From Phragmites australis (taxonomy: Eukaryota > Streptophyta > Magnoliopsida > Poales > Poaceae), in NCBI RefSeq assembly GCF_958298935.1, contig NC_084927.1, positions 31,198,001-31,262,000 of the forward strand: a stretch of DNA of 64,000 nt. The letters are read 5' to 3'. The notes under the pieces were generated by a model. That model did no database searches, was not told the origin of the DNA, and was given only the letters and a program-made list of their open reading frames with translations. Position numbers and translations under genes: made by a program. The first letter of the stretch is position 1. Every line of letters begins with the position of its first letter. Below, piece after piece: positions 1 to 14,020 of the stretch.

Positions 1-3000
1 GGCGTGGACCCAGGCTTGTTAGCTGCTGTAGGCTTCTGGAAACTTGAGAAAGTCTGTAGTCTTGCTGCTGCTTTGCGCTCAGGCAATGATGTGTCATGCC
101 TATTCAAGATATTCCTAGGAGGTGTTATTATTTCTGCCCCAGAGGCACCAGCAGCCATCATGGCCAATGCCATTGCAACTGGTGGTGAGGCAAAAGCAGC
201 AGCCCAGCCAGGTGATACCATCAAAAGAGCAGCCTAAGCTCAAAAGAAATGAAACAAAAAGCTTCCGATCAATATGTTTTCCTCTGAAGATAAAGACATG
301 AAAACATATGATATTAACCTTTAAACCAGACAAGACCAGCAACTTTTTTCCTAAAAGTTCTTGACAAGGATTGTCATGCTAAATGATACAAAGTACACCT
401 TGAATATTTAGACATAGAGATCAGGTTAAATATGAAATACGAGAATCCACAACAGCAAATGATATGCTTAGCAATCTTCAAACAACAAGCAATTTTTTTT
501 AGAGAAAAGGGAGTTGTATTAGACCGACTTCTAATGAAGCCAACAATAAGAAGCAGAAATCAAGCATACATGATTCTTAACAGACTAGGACTTGGGACAT
601 ACGAGTTACTATCAGCTTCTGAGTTTCACAACTATGCTCAAGATTACCAGATTAGGTGAACATGGCCAGAATCATACTCCTTCCATCTTTAGTTGATGTT
701 TTGTTCTTGTGCACACTTATTAAGGAAAACGCAATATGACCATATACCCCTACTAAGTTTTTTGTCCTTTGCTACTACATCAAATTTGTTTGTCTCCTAA
801 ACTACCCTCTTTAATCTTAGTGACCAATGAACAAAGAGATTGAATCTTGTAAAATGTAGCATACAATAAGATTCTTTGGAACGCAGGAATTTTTTCTGAT
901 TACAATGAGAATTAAACTATTGTTTATGAAATTCTTGCATTGCAAACAGGCCCTAAATGAGGTATGGGGACTTTAAGGAGACACAGTCATGTTTCTCCTA
1001 GAAACCCTATAACATATAGAACACTTTTCACTTCTAAAACATCAAATAAAAGAACATAGGGAGTACCCGATTAAGCTAAGCCTACCAGCTTATGGTGAGA
1101 GTTATGGATGATTAACACCAATCCAACCATTCTCTGTCACCAATACAGAATTCAGCTTTAGCACTATCTTTTCTTAAGTTATGGTTAGCTTCTACAGAGA
1201 ATCGGACAGTACCTCAATGGGTAATGCATCTGCTGCCAAAGCACGATCATCAGCAATCAGTGGATTTTGTCCATCTGAAGAAGTAAGCTCGTGAATACCA
1301 GCCAAAAGAGGCCGCCATCTTCTTAGGATGGCAACAAATGGTGGTAGAATCAGCTCAATGTATTGTTTCCTTAGGGGTTTTCTGTCCCTACCAATAGCAT
1401 GCCATACCTGCATCAAGGGTAATATAGCATAATCTCTTATGAGTAACAAGGTATAACTTCTTCATATTCTCTGAAACATCATTACTAAAATAGATGAACA
1501 TGACATGCCCATTTATTTACAATGTTGTCATTGATGCATTAATGATAATAGTCTTTGGATGAGCAAAGACAGGATATTGTTCAAAATCGTATGCATGTAT
1601 CACAGAGAAGTCAATGCAATTAGGGCAGGTCAAGAATAACTTCCAGTACATGCTTTATCTACCATGGGAAATCTTGACTTGGAAAGTATTGTGAACATTG
1701 AAAAGTAAAAACAAATCAGACATCGAAACGGGAGGGAGAGAAGGAAGGTGGGGGCATGGGTATGGTCACATCTACATGTTAGCACATAACATTGCCATAT
1801 TTAAGATTAAACACAGTGATCCTTCATAGCACAAAAAATGTCAAGAAAATAGATCTCAAAATGTGAGACACATTGAATAACCTACAAATTGCAGAAAATG
1901 AAAGGTAATCTTGGGGTCATTCAATCCATAGCACTAGGAAGAATGTTAGAAAGGCAATTGCTATGTTCAGTCTGCTATTCCACTTAGGGGCATGACTTTT
2001 AATACATTACGAGACAGATACATGGTCAAGTGGAGAATGCAAAACAAACTCACCTCTGAATAGAGAATAGAGGAAGCAACCAACACTCTCTGTCTCTTAG
2101 ACTCGGTAATTGGCATATTGAGGATGGGGCCAAGCACACTGCAGTCACAAATTTCCAATGAAATAAGAATTAACAGAATTATCACTAGGGGTGAAAACGG
2201 CTCGGAATCGGTTAGAATAGGACTACTGTATTTGAAACCATATTTTTTGCCGGAACGGATTCGAATACGGATAGTTCGGATACGAATATGATCACAGATA
2301 GTGTCAGAAACGAATACAAAATGAATATGGATCTAAAACAAATACGGCTGGCGAATATTTACCGGAACATGAAAGACTACTCAAATTGTATGTAAGACCA
2401 TAACAAAAACAAAGAGCATATTCATACTAGGAAGTTACTACGCAATAGCTAAGATAATATAGTCCATACACTTGGTCACTTGGATAAAAAACAACACAAC
2501 TTAGTTCATCACAACTTCACACGTTATGCTTGATACAAGTTCACACAGACACACAATACTTAAACTTAGTACATATATTTAAACTTAGTTCATCATAAAC
2601 TCACAAAGCTAGTAAAAGACTAAAGATAACATATACACAAATGGAAGGGAGGGTCTTCTTCGGGCGAGCCTACCGCCGTATGGATAGCGCCCCAACGCCA
2701 CCGTTGCGTAGGATGGGAACCGGCAGACAACCACGTCCATGCCCTTGATCGGCGTCTCGTATGATGGCTAACGATTGAGATAGAAGCATCCCGTTTAAAA
2801 AAGTAAACATGTTACCCTTCCAACGGGCGACACGTTTAAAAATAAAAAATGCTTCGTTCTCTTGCTCTCAAAATTCAAAACACTATCAAAATTATCATGA
2901 AAATTCTGAACAATTTTGGCAATGTAGAGGATACTATGATTTAGCCCTCAAAAAAATTTCAGATAAAATATATGATATGTACAATGGGAAACACAAAAAG

Positions 3001-6000
3001 ACAAATTTCATTGTACATAGAGCTAGATTATAGGATCCTCTACAATATTTTTTTTTTGATTTTTTCATGATTATTTCAATAATGTTTTGAATTTGCATTA
3101 GATTGTTGTTTTAGCCCTGGGTTTCGGATAATATCCGGACTCAGGTAGTCCGGATATCCTATACCGATGCCGATTCCGTCGGAAACTGCTACGCCGATTT
3201 AGAAAAAAAAAATCCAATGCCAATTCCGAGCAGAAAATATTCGATGCTGATTCTGAAAAAACTATCCGTTTCCGGTTCCGACCCGGATCGGCTGGAAACT
3301 ATCCAAGCTGTTTTCACCCCTAATTATCACCTACAAGCCACAACAGACTGAAAGACCACCCAGATATTATGTAATATATGAAAGCAACTGTGCCTATGCT
3401 ACCATCAACAAAGTTCTGATTATTTACTAAATTATCACAAATGTTCAACTTCTACCAAAGATCATTAGCACATCTTTTTTTTTTTTTTTTGAGAAACCAT
3501 TAGCAGTTTGGCACAGCTACATGCAATTTGTTAATTGAACAGCAAGATGAGAGCAATATTCTGGCATTGGTAAGCGATGGAGTTACCTCCAAAGAAGTGC
3601 AGACCGAGGTTTTCTTGGAGATGAATAACTGTTTCCATCAAATGGCATCATGCTTCCAGCCTGATGGCTCATTCCTTCTGATATTACATCCTTAATGTTA
3701 GTGTCCCTCATAAAAGCATCACCTTCACCGTTGTCATCCTCCCTCATCGAAACAAGAACCATTCTGAGCATACAAAGAAATGGCTGATCGCTATCTAGCA
3801 ACTGATAGAGTGCAGTCATAACCCCCATACCAGGGCCAGATCCCCCTCCAATACCAAGTCCACCGCCAAGTCCAGAATCATCTAATAGAAGTGCCTGCAA
3901 CACTGCAACTGACTTCTTCACCAGTGGAAGTTCAATCCAATTCCCATTCGAGTCCTTCTCTAGAACAGGTTTCCAAGATTCCCAACCACTTCCACCACCA
4001 CCAAATATATCAGATTTGGGTGGAATGCCAACACCATACCACAAACGGCTTCTGTACTTCCAACTTTCTCCAAGATCTGCTATGCAGCTCCCGTAAGACA
4101 CAAATGCATGCTTGACAGATTCATAAGGCTCAGCTGCTGTTGCTGCTGTAAGACGTTCCATCACGGCAGCAGGAATTTGTCCATTTGCATCGGCCAAAGA
4201 AGTAAGCACCTGCTTCAATCAAGCAGCAAATAAGAATGAAGACAGCATTCACAAGAATAAAATTCAACTATCTATTGGCAATAGTCTATCAATATAAGCC
4301 ATAAGGAACAGTCAGCAGAGTGGATTATATATATTTTCCCAAGATACCGAGATATGTACATGAACAGTTATTTCTTAAATCAAGGAATTAGACCCTCCAA
4401 TAGCGTCTTTCAACTTTAAAGGTATTTCACGCTGACACATTTATGTGAGCACACAACAATAGATATAGACTGAAAAAATGTAGATGTAATCGACTATGGT
4501 ACTGTGTATTTAGAACTTTCTTGCGGAATCCCTCTTCAAGAAAGTGGCGGGTGCGATGTTTATCTCCTCTGTTAATCAAACACCAACTTCAACCCAAAAG
4601 TATAGTGTGGATCATACCAATAATTTGATCTCACCACATATGATGAACAAGCAGGATGAGGTAGCCTAGATGAGTAAGGTAAACAATAGCTCTAGTGAAA
4701 TATCCAGGCATGATTACCCAGATATCAATTATGATAAATTGGCAATAATGAGCCAGGAACATGGTCCGAGAATGAGATCCATAACTGACAGTGGCACCTT
4801 TTGCAATGACATGAAACAATCATATAGTGCATATAAGTATAACTGCTCAAATTTGAAGCGTGGTTAGGGGAGCTAAATTGTCACTTCATCAAAATGATAC
4901 CAATAACTGATAGAATGCAATAACATATAGCCATCATGTATTACATACATCTAGCGGGAGGCCACCAGCATCACTGGACAAAGATGACCGTCTTAAGGCC
5001 CCAGCAGCCATAGGTTGGTTACCAATTTTATCCAAAGAATTTGACCGACTGGCAGCCAACGAGGCCATTGAGGCAGAAGATACGACGCTAGCACCTGAAA
5101 GGGATGTGCAAAAATGTTGGCCTTGTGACCTCAGATGATCTTCCACAAGCATCAGAATAACTATTGCATTCTCCGCTAGTGCTACTGAGAGATGAGCGGC
5201 ATTTTCTGCTTGAACTTTTGCTTCTTCAGGAGACAAACCCTCAGCTGCAACACCAGCTGCAGCTGCTGCAATTACTTCAGTCTGATGTACATACAAGTAA
5301 AAGAAAGACATTATAGACGACAATAACAAATATTACCCACAAAAATGGAAAAATTATCAAATTGCAACAACCTGCATCATGATGATATAATATAAACCAT
5401 TCAAAACTACAATAACAGTATGACAGTTATTGTCTAAGTTCAAAAAACTACAAATAGAAAATGGGGTTTGGTATCTGTATTCCTAGCAACATCATTAATA
5501 ACAGAAAACAAATGTTGTTACATAGCAGTGCTACCGCATCTAGGTGCCAACCTACAATATTCTTGTGTAGACGGAGTAGGGGACATAGTCAAAGCTACCA
5601 GTTCTACTATTCCAATGATAAGAATTACCCATAACCATAATTCATCTAGGTTTATCTGAACTTTCCTTTTCCCAATCATTATATCATAATTCAAACCAGA
5701 CCAGGATAAAGAACAACTTTCAGCACGACAAAGGGAAAAACTAACTACAGAAAGTAGCAACAGCAAGATATAAGGAACAAGCGCCCATATCGTGTACAAA
5801 AAACATCCATGCTTAGCAAGCAAATCATGTCAAGAAAAGGACAACTACCTGAACTTGAAGCTCCCTGGCAGAAAAATCAAGCAGGTCACCCAATAATCTT
5901 CTTTTGAAAATAGGTAATGATTCTTCACGTCTTAAAAAAAAACAGAAGTAGAAGGTTGTCATAAAAATGTGGGAAGAAAAAAAATCCCAGTAACAAAAAG

Positions 6001-9000
6001 GTGATATACTGCAGAGAAAAAATACTAGGCTTTTGGGTGCAGGTATCTTAGCATAAAGTTCTTAAATTCTTTCTTGGACCAGTTAGCTCAATTGTCAAGC
6101 TAACCTGCAGATTTTAAAAGGGAGGGGAGCTACCTGATCCTTTGGCCTCCAGTGCTAGTTCCTCCGACCATTGAAAGCCACTCTGCACAATGAATTGTTG
6201 CCTCCACGTCCTAAATAATTGCAGGGGCAACAAAAAGAAATTTTCATGTTAAAATGCAATGCGTTTGGCAGTGATATAACTGGCCCAAACCCATCCACAT
6301 AGAAAGGAAGGTTGTGAGATACGAAAGCACGAAGCAAACAGGTTACTGAATAGCTGCATAAAAATTATCTTGCCTTCCACCCATCTTTTTGTCGCATTGA
6401 ATGCTCCAGCATGATAATAAGGAAATTGTGTATGAGGTCTTCAATCTCACCAATGCTTCCACCATCAGCATTTTTCTTAGCACCCTTCTAGAATTAGAGA
6501 TTTCCAAATTAGAGCTACAGGTAACACAAAGCATGAAATGACGAAATGCAGTTGATGTACTATTCCATCCGAACACAATTTTCATTACAAAATGGTGACA
6601 AAAGGCTTGTAACACTTACCTCATGATTATAAATCAAAACCTCCAAAATCCATTCTGGCCACTCTGCAATTGAGGTCATGGTGGTTCTATTATCTGGATG
6701 ACTGCAAGCCAAAAAGAGAAGATCCTGAAACGATGTAGAAGAGAATTTTGACACCATAAGAAATTAAACAATATCTCAAAAGAAATGAATTGATAAGAGG
6801 AAACAACATACAAGTCTTAGTCTGTTATGAACAAAGAGGGTGGACACTGAACATATAACCATATAGTGCAGTACAAGTGAAAATAAATGTGCAGGTGTCT
6901 GACAACATGGTGTCAAAATGCACTTAATCTATGTAAGGGACACAGACATCTTACTAGTGCTCTTCTGATTTATTGGCTGACTTTTACTGACAAGCATGGC
7001 AACTGGTGGTTTTGGATTTCATGGAGACGTGTGGCATTCAGATTTAAGCCATACTTGCATGTGCTCTAAACTCTAGACTGGGAATAGTTTGAGTAATGCA
7101 AATGAAAATGACTAATCACATACTGCATAATTTTGAAAATGATAGCTCTAACCTATGTGAAGCAATTCAAGACATTTAAGTCACCAAAGTGATAGATAGC
7201 GCAGGTCTATACGTACAGCTCCATCTATCTTTCTCTCCCCATTGATTAACGTTGGGTCACGGTGTAATCTTGGTAATCATAGTGAAATCACAGAAGGAAA
7301 AGGCAAACCACATAATCATTTATGTAATGAATGCCAGTCAAAACGATACCACAAAGAGAAAAGGCCAAACTATGCACCTAACTAAGTAGCTTTGATCTTG
7401 TTCTACAGTCAAGACTTGTGACCTTTGATCATGTAACATAAGGCAATGAAAACACACCTGTATAGCGCGAGCTTGGAATGCCCTAGATGCATATGGAAGC
7501 GAGCGGAGCAGAACTAACAAAATTTGGATATGTTCAAACCGGTGACCACAATCATATAGGTTCAGATTTTCATCAATTGAAGAAACATTAATCTGCATTC
7601 AAGAACATAACAATATCAAAGCCAGAAATTTTAGACTACAATATCAAAGCCAGAAATTTTAGACTGTAAGCAGTCCATTCAACAGTTCATCAATAAAATT
7701 GGAAAAGAAAAAACAGGGCCCATATCATTAAACTTGAAACATTTTGTCATGCTTGAATGCTACTATAAATCGAGTGAGCAAAAATATTAAACCACATATA
7801 ATAAAGACCAACTGGAATTCATAAGGTCCCAGCCGCTCATCTAGTTAGAGTCCATTTAGCATTCCTGCTCATTTTTTATTTGAATTACCATTGAAGCACA
7901 CGTCAAGAGATTCTTTTCATTTGCTTTCGTTTTTGTTTGAAGCATACATCTTCATTAGGATCTCTATGTTAAGAAAAAAAAATTGTTGCAGTATTTTGCA
8001 AGAGGGTTGAAAGTCGAGTGTGTAAACCAAGAGACAACTAAATTAAATTAATTACATAAGCCTAAGCAAATAAACATATCCAATTATGTAACACTCAGAA
8101 AATACACATACCACAGCAGAAATCAAAGCCATATAGACATTAGCAGTCATAAGCCTACTTGGGGCTGCTTGGAATGCTTTCTGCAATGCAAAAAGTAACA
8201 ACGATACTTTGTCTTCTGACATAGTATTTCCTTCTTCATTAAGGGTGGCCTGATGACCACCAGGTACATTTGGATTTGCAGCACCAGAGTCAAATTTAAG
8301 GTGACCTGATGCAACTAGAGCACCGAGAATGTGAATGATTCCAATAACAATTCCATCACCTTTATCAACATTGTAAACATTATTCCGGACATTATCAGAA
8401 GTAATTGAGAAGGTAATGCCACCCAGATTCTTCAGGAGCCCATTCTCGGAACTCAGCACCTTTCTTCCGATATTTGAGTCCAGCATCTTACAAGATGCAT
8501 CATTTGTGTTAGTGGCTTCATGTTCAGCATCTTCTTCATGAAAGATGGTTTCATGATGTTCAGCTGATTGAATTTTATCAACCTGGCATTTTTCATCACC
8601 ACTAGCAGCTTTTCTGTCAGAACTTCCATCCCTCGAGACATCATTTTCACTTAAAGTTGCACTAGAATCATCCAAAATATTTTTATTACCAGATTTAGCT
8701 TCCTGCTGTAAAAGAACGAGAAGTGCTTCGACACCACCACTAGAGATGAAGGAATGAGCAAACATGTTGGCTCTAGAGATGTTAGGCTGTACAATCAACC
8801 TATAGATGAGATGCAACACTCTTGCAACCTGCCAATAACCACATAATTAAGATAATAAGAACCAACTTATTACTAGATCACCACTAAAGCAGGGTAGATA
8901 AGTAGCTCCTACACATATTACATTGTGACTTTCATAAGATCAAGGCAAGTATAAAATAAATCCTAAAAGCAAAATATCACCAGACAAGCTTTAAGAGCAA

Positions 9001-12000
9001 ACAGATAACTTGTATTCTCAAATTTGCCATAGTTAATATAGCTCGCCGATATTGCTGCACTATAGCCAATCTCAAGCCCGGGTAAAGTAGTAGGAGGGTT
9101 GTGGTAGGCTTGGCGAGCCAACCTAAAAACCTAGACACTCTTATGGACATGAACTAGCCTACCCCAACTTGCTTTGGGAAGCTTTGGTAGTCAATATAAC
9201 ACCTCATGGGCATGAGCGCAGACAGAAGCAGAAGCAGCACACAGCTAAGAAGCCACCACCAATAGATGGGAGGTTTTTTAATTGGCAGTCAAGTCAATTG
9301 TCTCCCTACCTCCCTAGAGTTCCATCTCCTTTAAGATGTGGTGTTATCCCTCTTTCACCATGGTATTTACCCCTATGAAGTAAGGTTCATGATTAAATCA
9401 CCTACTTCTCATGCTGTATGGCAAAAGGTGCATCAGGGTTCGAAGTAACTTTATAATTTCCAACATATATGAATCACTTGGTTGTGTTTAATTGATTCAA
9501 CATCATCTTTCAAATTACATATGTAGACTCACAACATAAGACATGGAAGGATTATGTATTTTCCACCCTGATCGTAGCTCAACAGAAAGAAAAAAGATTG
9601 AGGGCACTGGTGAAAATTTGACAAAGTTTGTCTAGTAATGCCAAGTCCCAAGTACCTGATTAGGTTGTGGGCAGTCGACAATAAATCCAATCAAACAGCA
9701 GACATCATCTGAAGCCACTGTTGAAGACGCTGCTCCTAGCAGTAGTTCAATAATAACCAAAAGTTCATCGACCAGAGCATTCACTTCACCCGAAGATCTC
9801 TTTGTTCCAGTAAGTGCAAAGTTATCAATTGAATCTGGTTCTCGAATTGCCCAGTAACACCTTCTGCAACCATCAAGAAGCATTTGCATTGCTTTTGCAT
9901 CTCGCATGCAAGCAGACTCTGTAAATACCATGTCTGCAAGAGAGGAGAGAAGCTTTTTCTGTAAACCATAGTTGCACGAACTCCACAACTTCAGGTCCAA
10001 CAGCAAACTGCTAAAAAGCTGCACTTTAAGCTCATGATTGTTTCTTTGAGACTGGCACAAAGATACAACTGCAGCAACAAGCTCCTCATCAATCAGTGCC
10101 TCTTCTCCACTTTCCAGCTTTGAAAGAGATTTCAACAGATAATGTAAAACACATGATAAAAGCTCTGGTGCAAATGTCCGGCTTAATTCTTCATTATTTC
10201 CAGGATGTTGAATAGCCAGGGAAATAATCCTGAAAACTGGAGCAGAAAGGGAAGCAGTGGCAAGCGACAATGATAAATCACCAGGTGTAGGTTCAAGGCT
10301 ATCCATATGCACATTGCTTATGGTTAGTGGAAGTAAAGCCACTGGACCCCCATAAGCTAAGGCCCATAAAGATTCTGCAGGCCGCACACGAGATGAAACA
10401 TGAACCAACCCAAGAACCTCTGCAGGCCTTCGATGAGTGCCTAAAATTGAACAGAAGAAAGTACCAATTAGATCATATTGATGGCAGAGCATGACCCAAT
10501 AGCATCCAGTGGTATCTGGAGCACAAGAGATACATATAACTGTTTCAATAGCTTTGCAAAGTGAAAATGGTATGAATGGTTCAATTTTGAAGTGTGATCC
10601 TATTAAATGACTCAATAATTTGTCAATATTCTTTTCGGTTACATTGGCGAACTGAGCCTCCTATGTGTAAAATACCTCTGTTGGTAGAAGCCGCGGTAAA
10701 ATGCCTAGCAGATTGCAATCAACTATTTTCAAACGAAAATGGGATCCTCAGATTCGGAAAGCACAGCTACTAACATGGACCATAAACCAAAAGTTTTGGA
10801 TTCAAAATAGATGGTAATGCTGGTGCAGGAAGAGGAATATAGTGAACACTAAGTAAGAGAGGGTGGAGGATAAAACCTGATGAACCAGAAGGGGAAGCAT
10901 CTGGACAAAACCGACCAGTAAGCAGAGTAGGATGATAGAGAAGATGCAAGCTTCCACCGATCTCATTGTTAAGTGTGAAGCTCTCTTCTGATATATTCTT
11001 AACATGGTCATTGGTTGCCTTCCATGGCAAACCTGCGCCATTTCTGAAACTGGGAAGTGTATCTCCTCCTCGAGATGCCAGCCGACTCATTCTGTCTGGC
11101 CCAATTGGCTCCTTGAAGATGTAGACAGGCCCCATTTCAGCAAACAATGGGCATTGCCGCCGGCGCCTCTGAAGGCCTGCAATAGTTGGCGGTGGATTCG
11201 TTCCAATGCAGCAAAATGCAAGTGGCTTTGAGATACGCGGGAACTCAAAAGGACGGCTCTCATACAGGCTACCATCCACATACAGCCTCAATTCACTCTC
11301 ACCCTTCCCAAGCAAACCATGCTTGCTTGTGTGCTCCAAGCCAACAAAATACCAACACTGAGGCTTGAACGCATAAGTGAAGTGCAGAGAAGCTTTCTTA
11401 CCCCTCCCGCCCACACTCTCGACCACCAAGAACTGGCCATGGAAATAGGCCTCCACACCCAGGTTATCCGAAGAGAGAAAGCTGAAAAGCCGGGGCATGT
11501 GTGTCGTTCCTTCTCCTGCAAGGGCACTGGCCGCCGCAGCTGCTGACATTGCTGATGATTTTCCAGATGTTGCCGCGGCAGCAGCAGCAATGGCAGCTGC
11601 AGCTGTTGCTGTGCTAAGTGTGTCCGAGAACGACTCTATATAAATCCAAGTGGCAAACCCATATCCATTCAAGAAGGGCCACCTGCTATCACCAGGGCCA
11701 AGCAGACCAGAGCTCTCGCCATCAAACTCAAATGTCACAGCAGGACCTCTTGCTTCCTTGCTCCCCATGGCCTTCTCAAGCGCCAGCATCAGTGGCAAGG
11801 CCCAGCTCGTCCCAAGTGCCTTCCTAACCAAACCAAGCCAGGAGTGCAGGTCCTTCACGCTAAGCGAGTGCCCTCCCAACGTCTCAATGCACTGAAGCAG
11901 TGGTGTCCCGTCCCAGTTACTACCCCGATAATCCATTTCGACGAACAGCTTCTCTGCAGACTCGAGGAGGACGGCTAGTAGGCCCCGGGAAGAGCACATG

Positions 12001-12551
12001 GCACGGTTGCGAGTGCAAGCGCGGAGCGCGGCGTGCAGACCCGCGGCCATGCGAGTGCGTGGCGACGGCTCGTCGTCGCCGGGGAGCTGAGGCAGCAGCT
12101 CAGCGGCGACGACGGCGGCGCGGGAGTTGGACATGACGCTCGGGGGAGCGCCGGTGCCGGTGACGTCGCCTACCTCGTCCACGCCGTCGGCGCCGCACAT
12201 GGTGCCGAGCAGCACGTCGACGACAGAGTGCACCAGCTCGCCCTGCTCCTGCGATACCACCTCGCGGAGGAGGTCCACCCCACCCGCGATCGCCGCCCCC
12301 ACCGCCCGCACCACCTCCTGCGGCGCGTCGGCCGGCACTCCCGGCGGCCGAGGCCGCCTCTTCGGCTGCGGCGATGGCTCGTAGGGCGTCGCGGGCGTCT
12401 CCATGCCCATCCCCGGATCCGACGCCGCCTCCTCGACGCCCACCTCGTCGGCGAGCGGCACCGCCGCGAACTGCTCCTCGGAGCCCTGCTCCCGAGGCGG
12501 CGCCGGAGCCGGCGGGGAGGAATCGGACAACTCGTGCGCGTCCTCCGCCAT
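1..12551 (-). CDS. BCHC2: BEACH domain-containing protein C2-like, 5' 13 exons (partial, gene continues beyond position 1)
   Basis: Exons read on the minus strand: 12551-10877, 10440-9656, 8828-8112, 7592-7458, 6724-6620, 6487-6374, 6210-6134, 5930-5849, 5281-4949, 4209-3587, 2138-2054, 1407-1213, 233-1. All phases join, giving about 1719 codons with no stop. The N-terminus is acidic and Pro-rich. A concanavalin A-like lectin region follows at about residues 270-500 ([33 protein letters not shown]) and is interrupted by a poly-Ala stretch. Then come armadillo-like, DUF4704-type helices and conserved plant C2 segments ([39 protein letters not shown]). The BEACH and WD40 domains would lie beyond the left edge. 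The family is related to animal LRBA/neurobeachin scaffold proteins of membrane traffic; the exact role here is inferred. The start is the first ATG, in a GC-rich exon. The intron after the sixth exon uses a GC donor. Confidence 0.93.
2186..3322. mobile_element. Non-autonomous hAT element inside a BCHC2 intron
   Basis: The ends are inverted repeats: TAGGGGTGAAAAC at 2186 and its complement ending at 3322, with similarity continuing imperfectly for about 21 bases. It is flanked by a perfect 8-bp direct repeat, ATTATCAC, at 2178-2185 and 3323-3330. An 8-bp target duplication with such ends is the hAT signature. The 1137-bp interior has no transposase-like frame; it is rich in CGGAT/ATCCG motifs near both ends. 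It lies in the intron between exons 10 and 11 of the BEACH gene. Confidence 0.88.
7611..7666. repeat. 28-bp direct repeat, two tandem copies, in a BCHC2 intron
   Basis: Positions 7611-7638 and 7639-7666 are identical except for the last base. They lie just upstream (minus sense) of exon 4 of the BEACH gene, within about 75 bases of its acceptor site. Confidence 0.85.
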
Positions 12552-13020
12552 TGCTAGGGCTTCACTCCATCAAACCCAAATTCGAACAAAGTCTCGGGGG
12601 TGGAAATGCGAGCGGGAATCGGTCAACGGAAGTGAAACAGCGGGCGGGCGATTAAGCGCGGCGGAGACTGGATGGGGGGGCAGAATCGGAGCAAAAAAAG
12701 GACGCGCGCAGTGCGGGCGTGGATCTGGGGAGATCTACGGGGTGTTGTGGGGGGGATGCAAGCGAAGAGGTGGGTGGGATTAGCGGCGGTGCATGGCGAG
12801 ATCTGAGAGGCGGAACGGATGAACTGAGGAGGGCCGGGAAGTAGACGTGGCGCGGCTTGTGGGTTCACGGGTTGTATTGGTGCGGTGGGTTGGCAGCGCC
12901 CGACCGTAAGGATGTGTTTGGTTATGGATGGTGTTTGCAGATTTGTATCATAGAGTCGGAATGAGCGCAAAATGAACAGAGTCATTAAAATTTAATTAAT
13001 TATATTTGTTCGGATATGTT
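12552..13020 (-). promoter_or_regulatory. 5' leader and proximal promoter region of the BEACH gene
   Basis: About 350 bases of GC-rich sequence upstream (minus sense) of the ATG at 12551 give way to AT-rich DNA near 12950. This is the usual profile of a grass 5' leader and core promoter. I see no clear TATA box, and the transcription start cannot be placed from sequence. Confidence 0.45.
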
Positions 13021-13589
13021 AGATTGAGTATTTATTTAGTTGATTAAATTTGAGATCATGTGAGCAGATGTAAGAGTTATAATTATAATTAGTTACTCGT
13101 AAAAAATGATTTTATGTAGTAACAAATAGACCTATTTACACGAGCGAATATAGTATTTTTATTCGTCAGATAGTTAAAGATGTATATTTATATCCAAGTA
13201 GATATAGATAAAAAAACATACTTCTTTTTAAAATTATATATATCTATCAAATCAAACTTAGATAATTTTAACCAAACAAACACTCGAAAACGACCAGAGA
13301 GACAGTCGGAGGTTGAACAAGCTGCATGAGTTCATCGCATCTACTCGTATGTTGCACTGCTCCGATTACCGTTGTTGTGTTTCTCATTCTCTTCATGGAT
13401 GCTTAGATTTTACGATAAGTTCAATTCAGGAAAAGTGAAAGTCCAACTAACACAAGAAGATTTCAGGAGCATCTATTGTTTGGTGTAAGGACCAGGCAGA
13501 AATGGAGACCCGACCGTTTAATAAAAAGGAGCTGCTGCTACCAACCTGCAAACGAAAGGGAAAGCACGTCCAATAATCAATCGTTCAGA

Positions 13590-14020
13590 TGATTGCGATT
13601 TGCAAACAACACTAGACGTGTTTTATTTTAGAAAAATCAAAAGTTTGTATATTTTGATCAACATTTAGTCAAATTATAAACATGCTTAGTGTATATAAAT
13701 TATATAATTAGATTCATATTTCAAAATATTTTTACACTCTATTAATTTTGTAGCTATAAATAATATATTTTGTGAGAAAAAATGATCAAAATTTATTTTA
13801 AAAACCATACCATAATAAAATATGTCTTAAATCTAAGTAGTACATCCTAGTTATATAGTAATCTACATGCTCTCTTATTTTATCTTACACCATATCTTTT
13901 ACACTACATTAGTTTTTAGCTATAAATAATATATTTTATTAAACAATAATGATTAAAATTTAATTTTAAAGACGATGTTATAATAAAATATATATTATAT
14001 TATTGAATGGAGAGAGTACT
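13590..14020. mobile_element. Remnants of two related AT-rich MITEs
   Basis: Two segments (about 13620-13830 and 13890-14020) share the phrases TTAGCTATAAATAATATATTTT or TGTAGCTATAAATAATATAT and TTTAAAGACGATG-like ends. The element at 22181-22400 has the same phrases and starts with a CTCCCTCAGTCC end typical of Stowaway-like MITEs. No coding content. The rest of 13020-14690 is AT-rich intergenic DNA in which I see no gene. Confidence 0.5.

Noticed and set aside
4..237. 77-codon plus-strand frame at the left edge
   Set aside because: It is antisense to the 13th exon of the BEACH gene, whose minus-strand frame ([20 protein letters not shown]) is conserved.
9040..9200. SINE-like text (CAACTTGCTTTGGGAAGCTTTGG type) in a BEACH intron
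   Set aside because: It resembles the tail of grass SINEs, but I could not define promoter boxes, ends or a target duplication.
12033..12783. Long plus-strand frames of 93-174 codons over the BEACH first exon and leader
   Set aside because: High GC removes stops on both strands. The minus strand carries the recognisable protein, and these frames are Arg/Pro-rich shadows.
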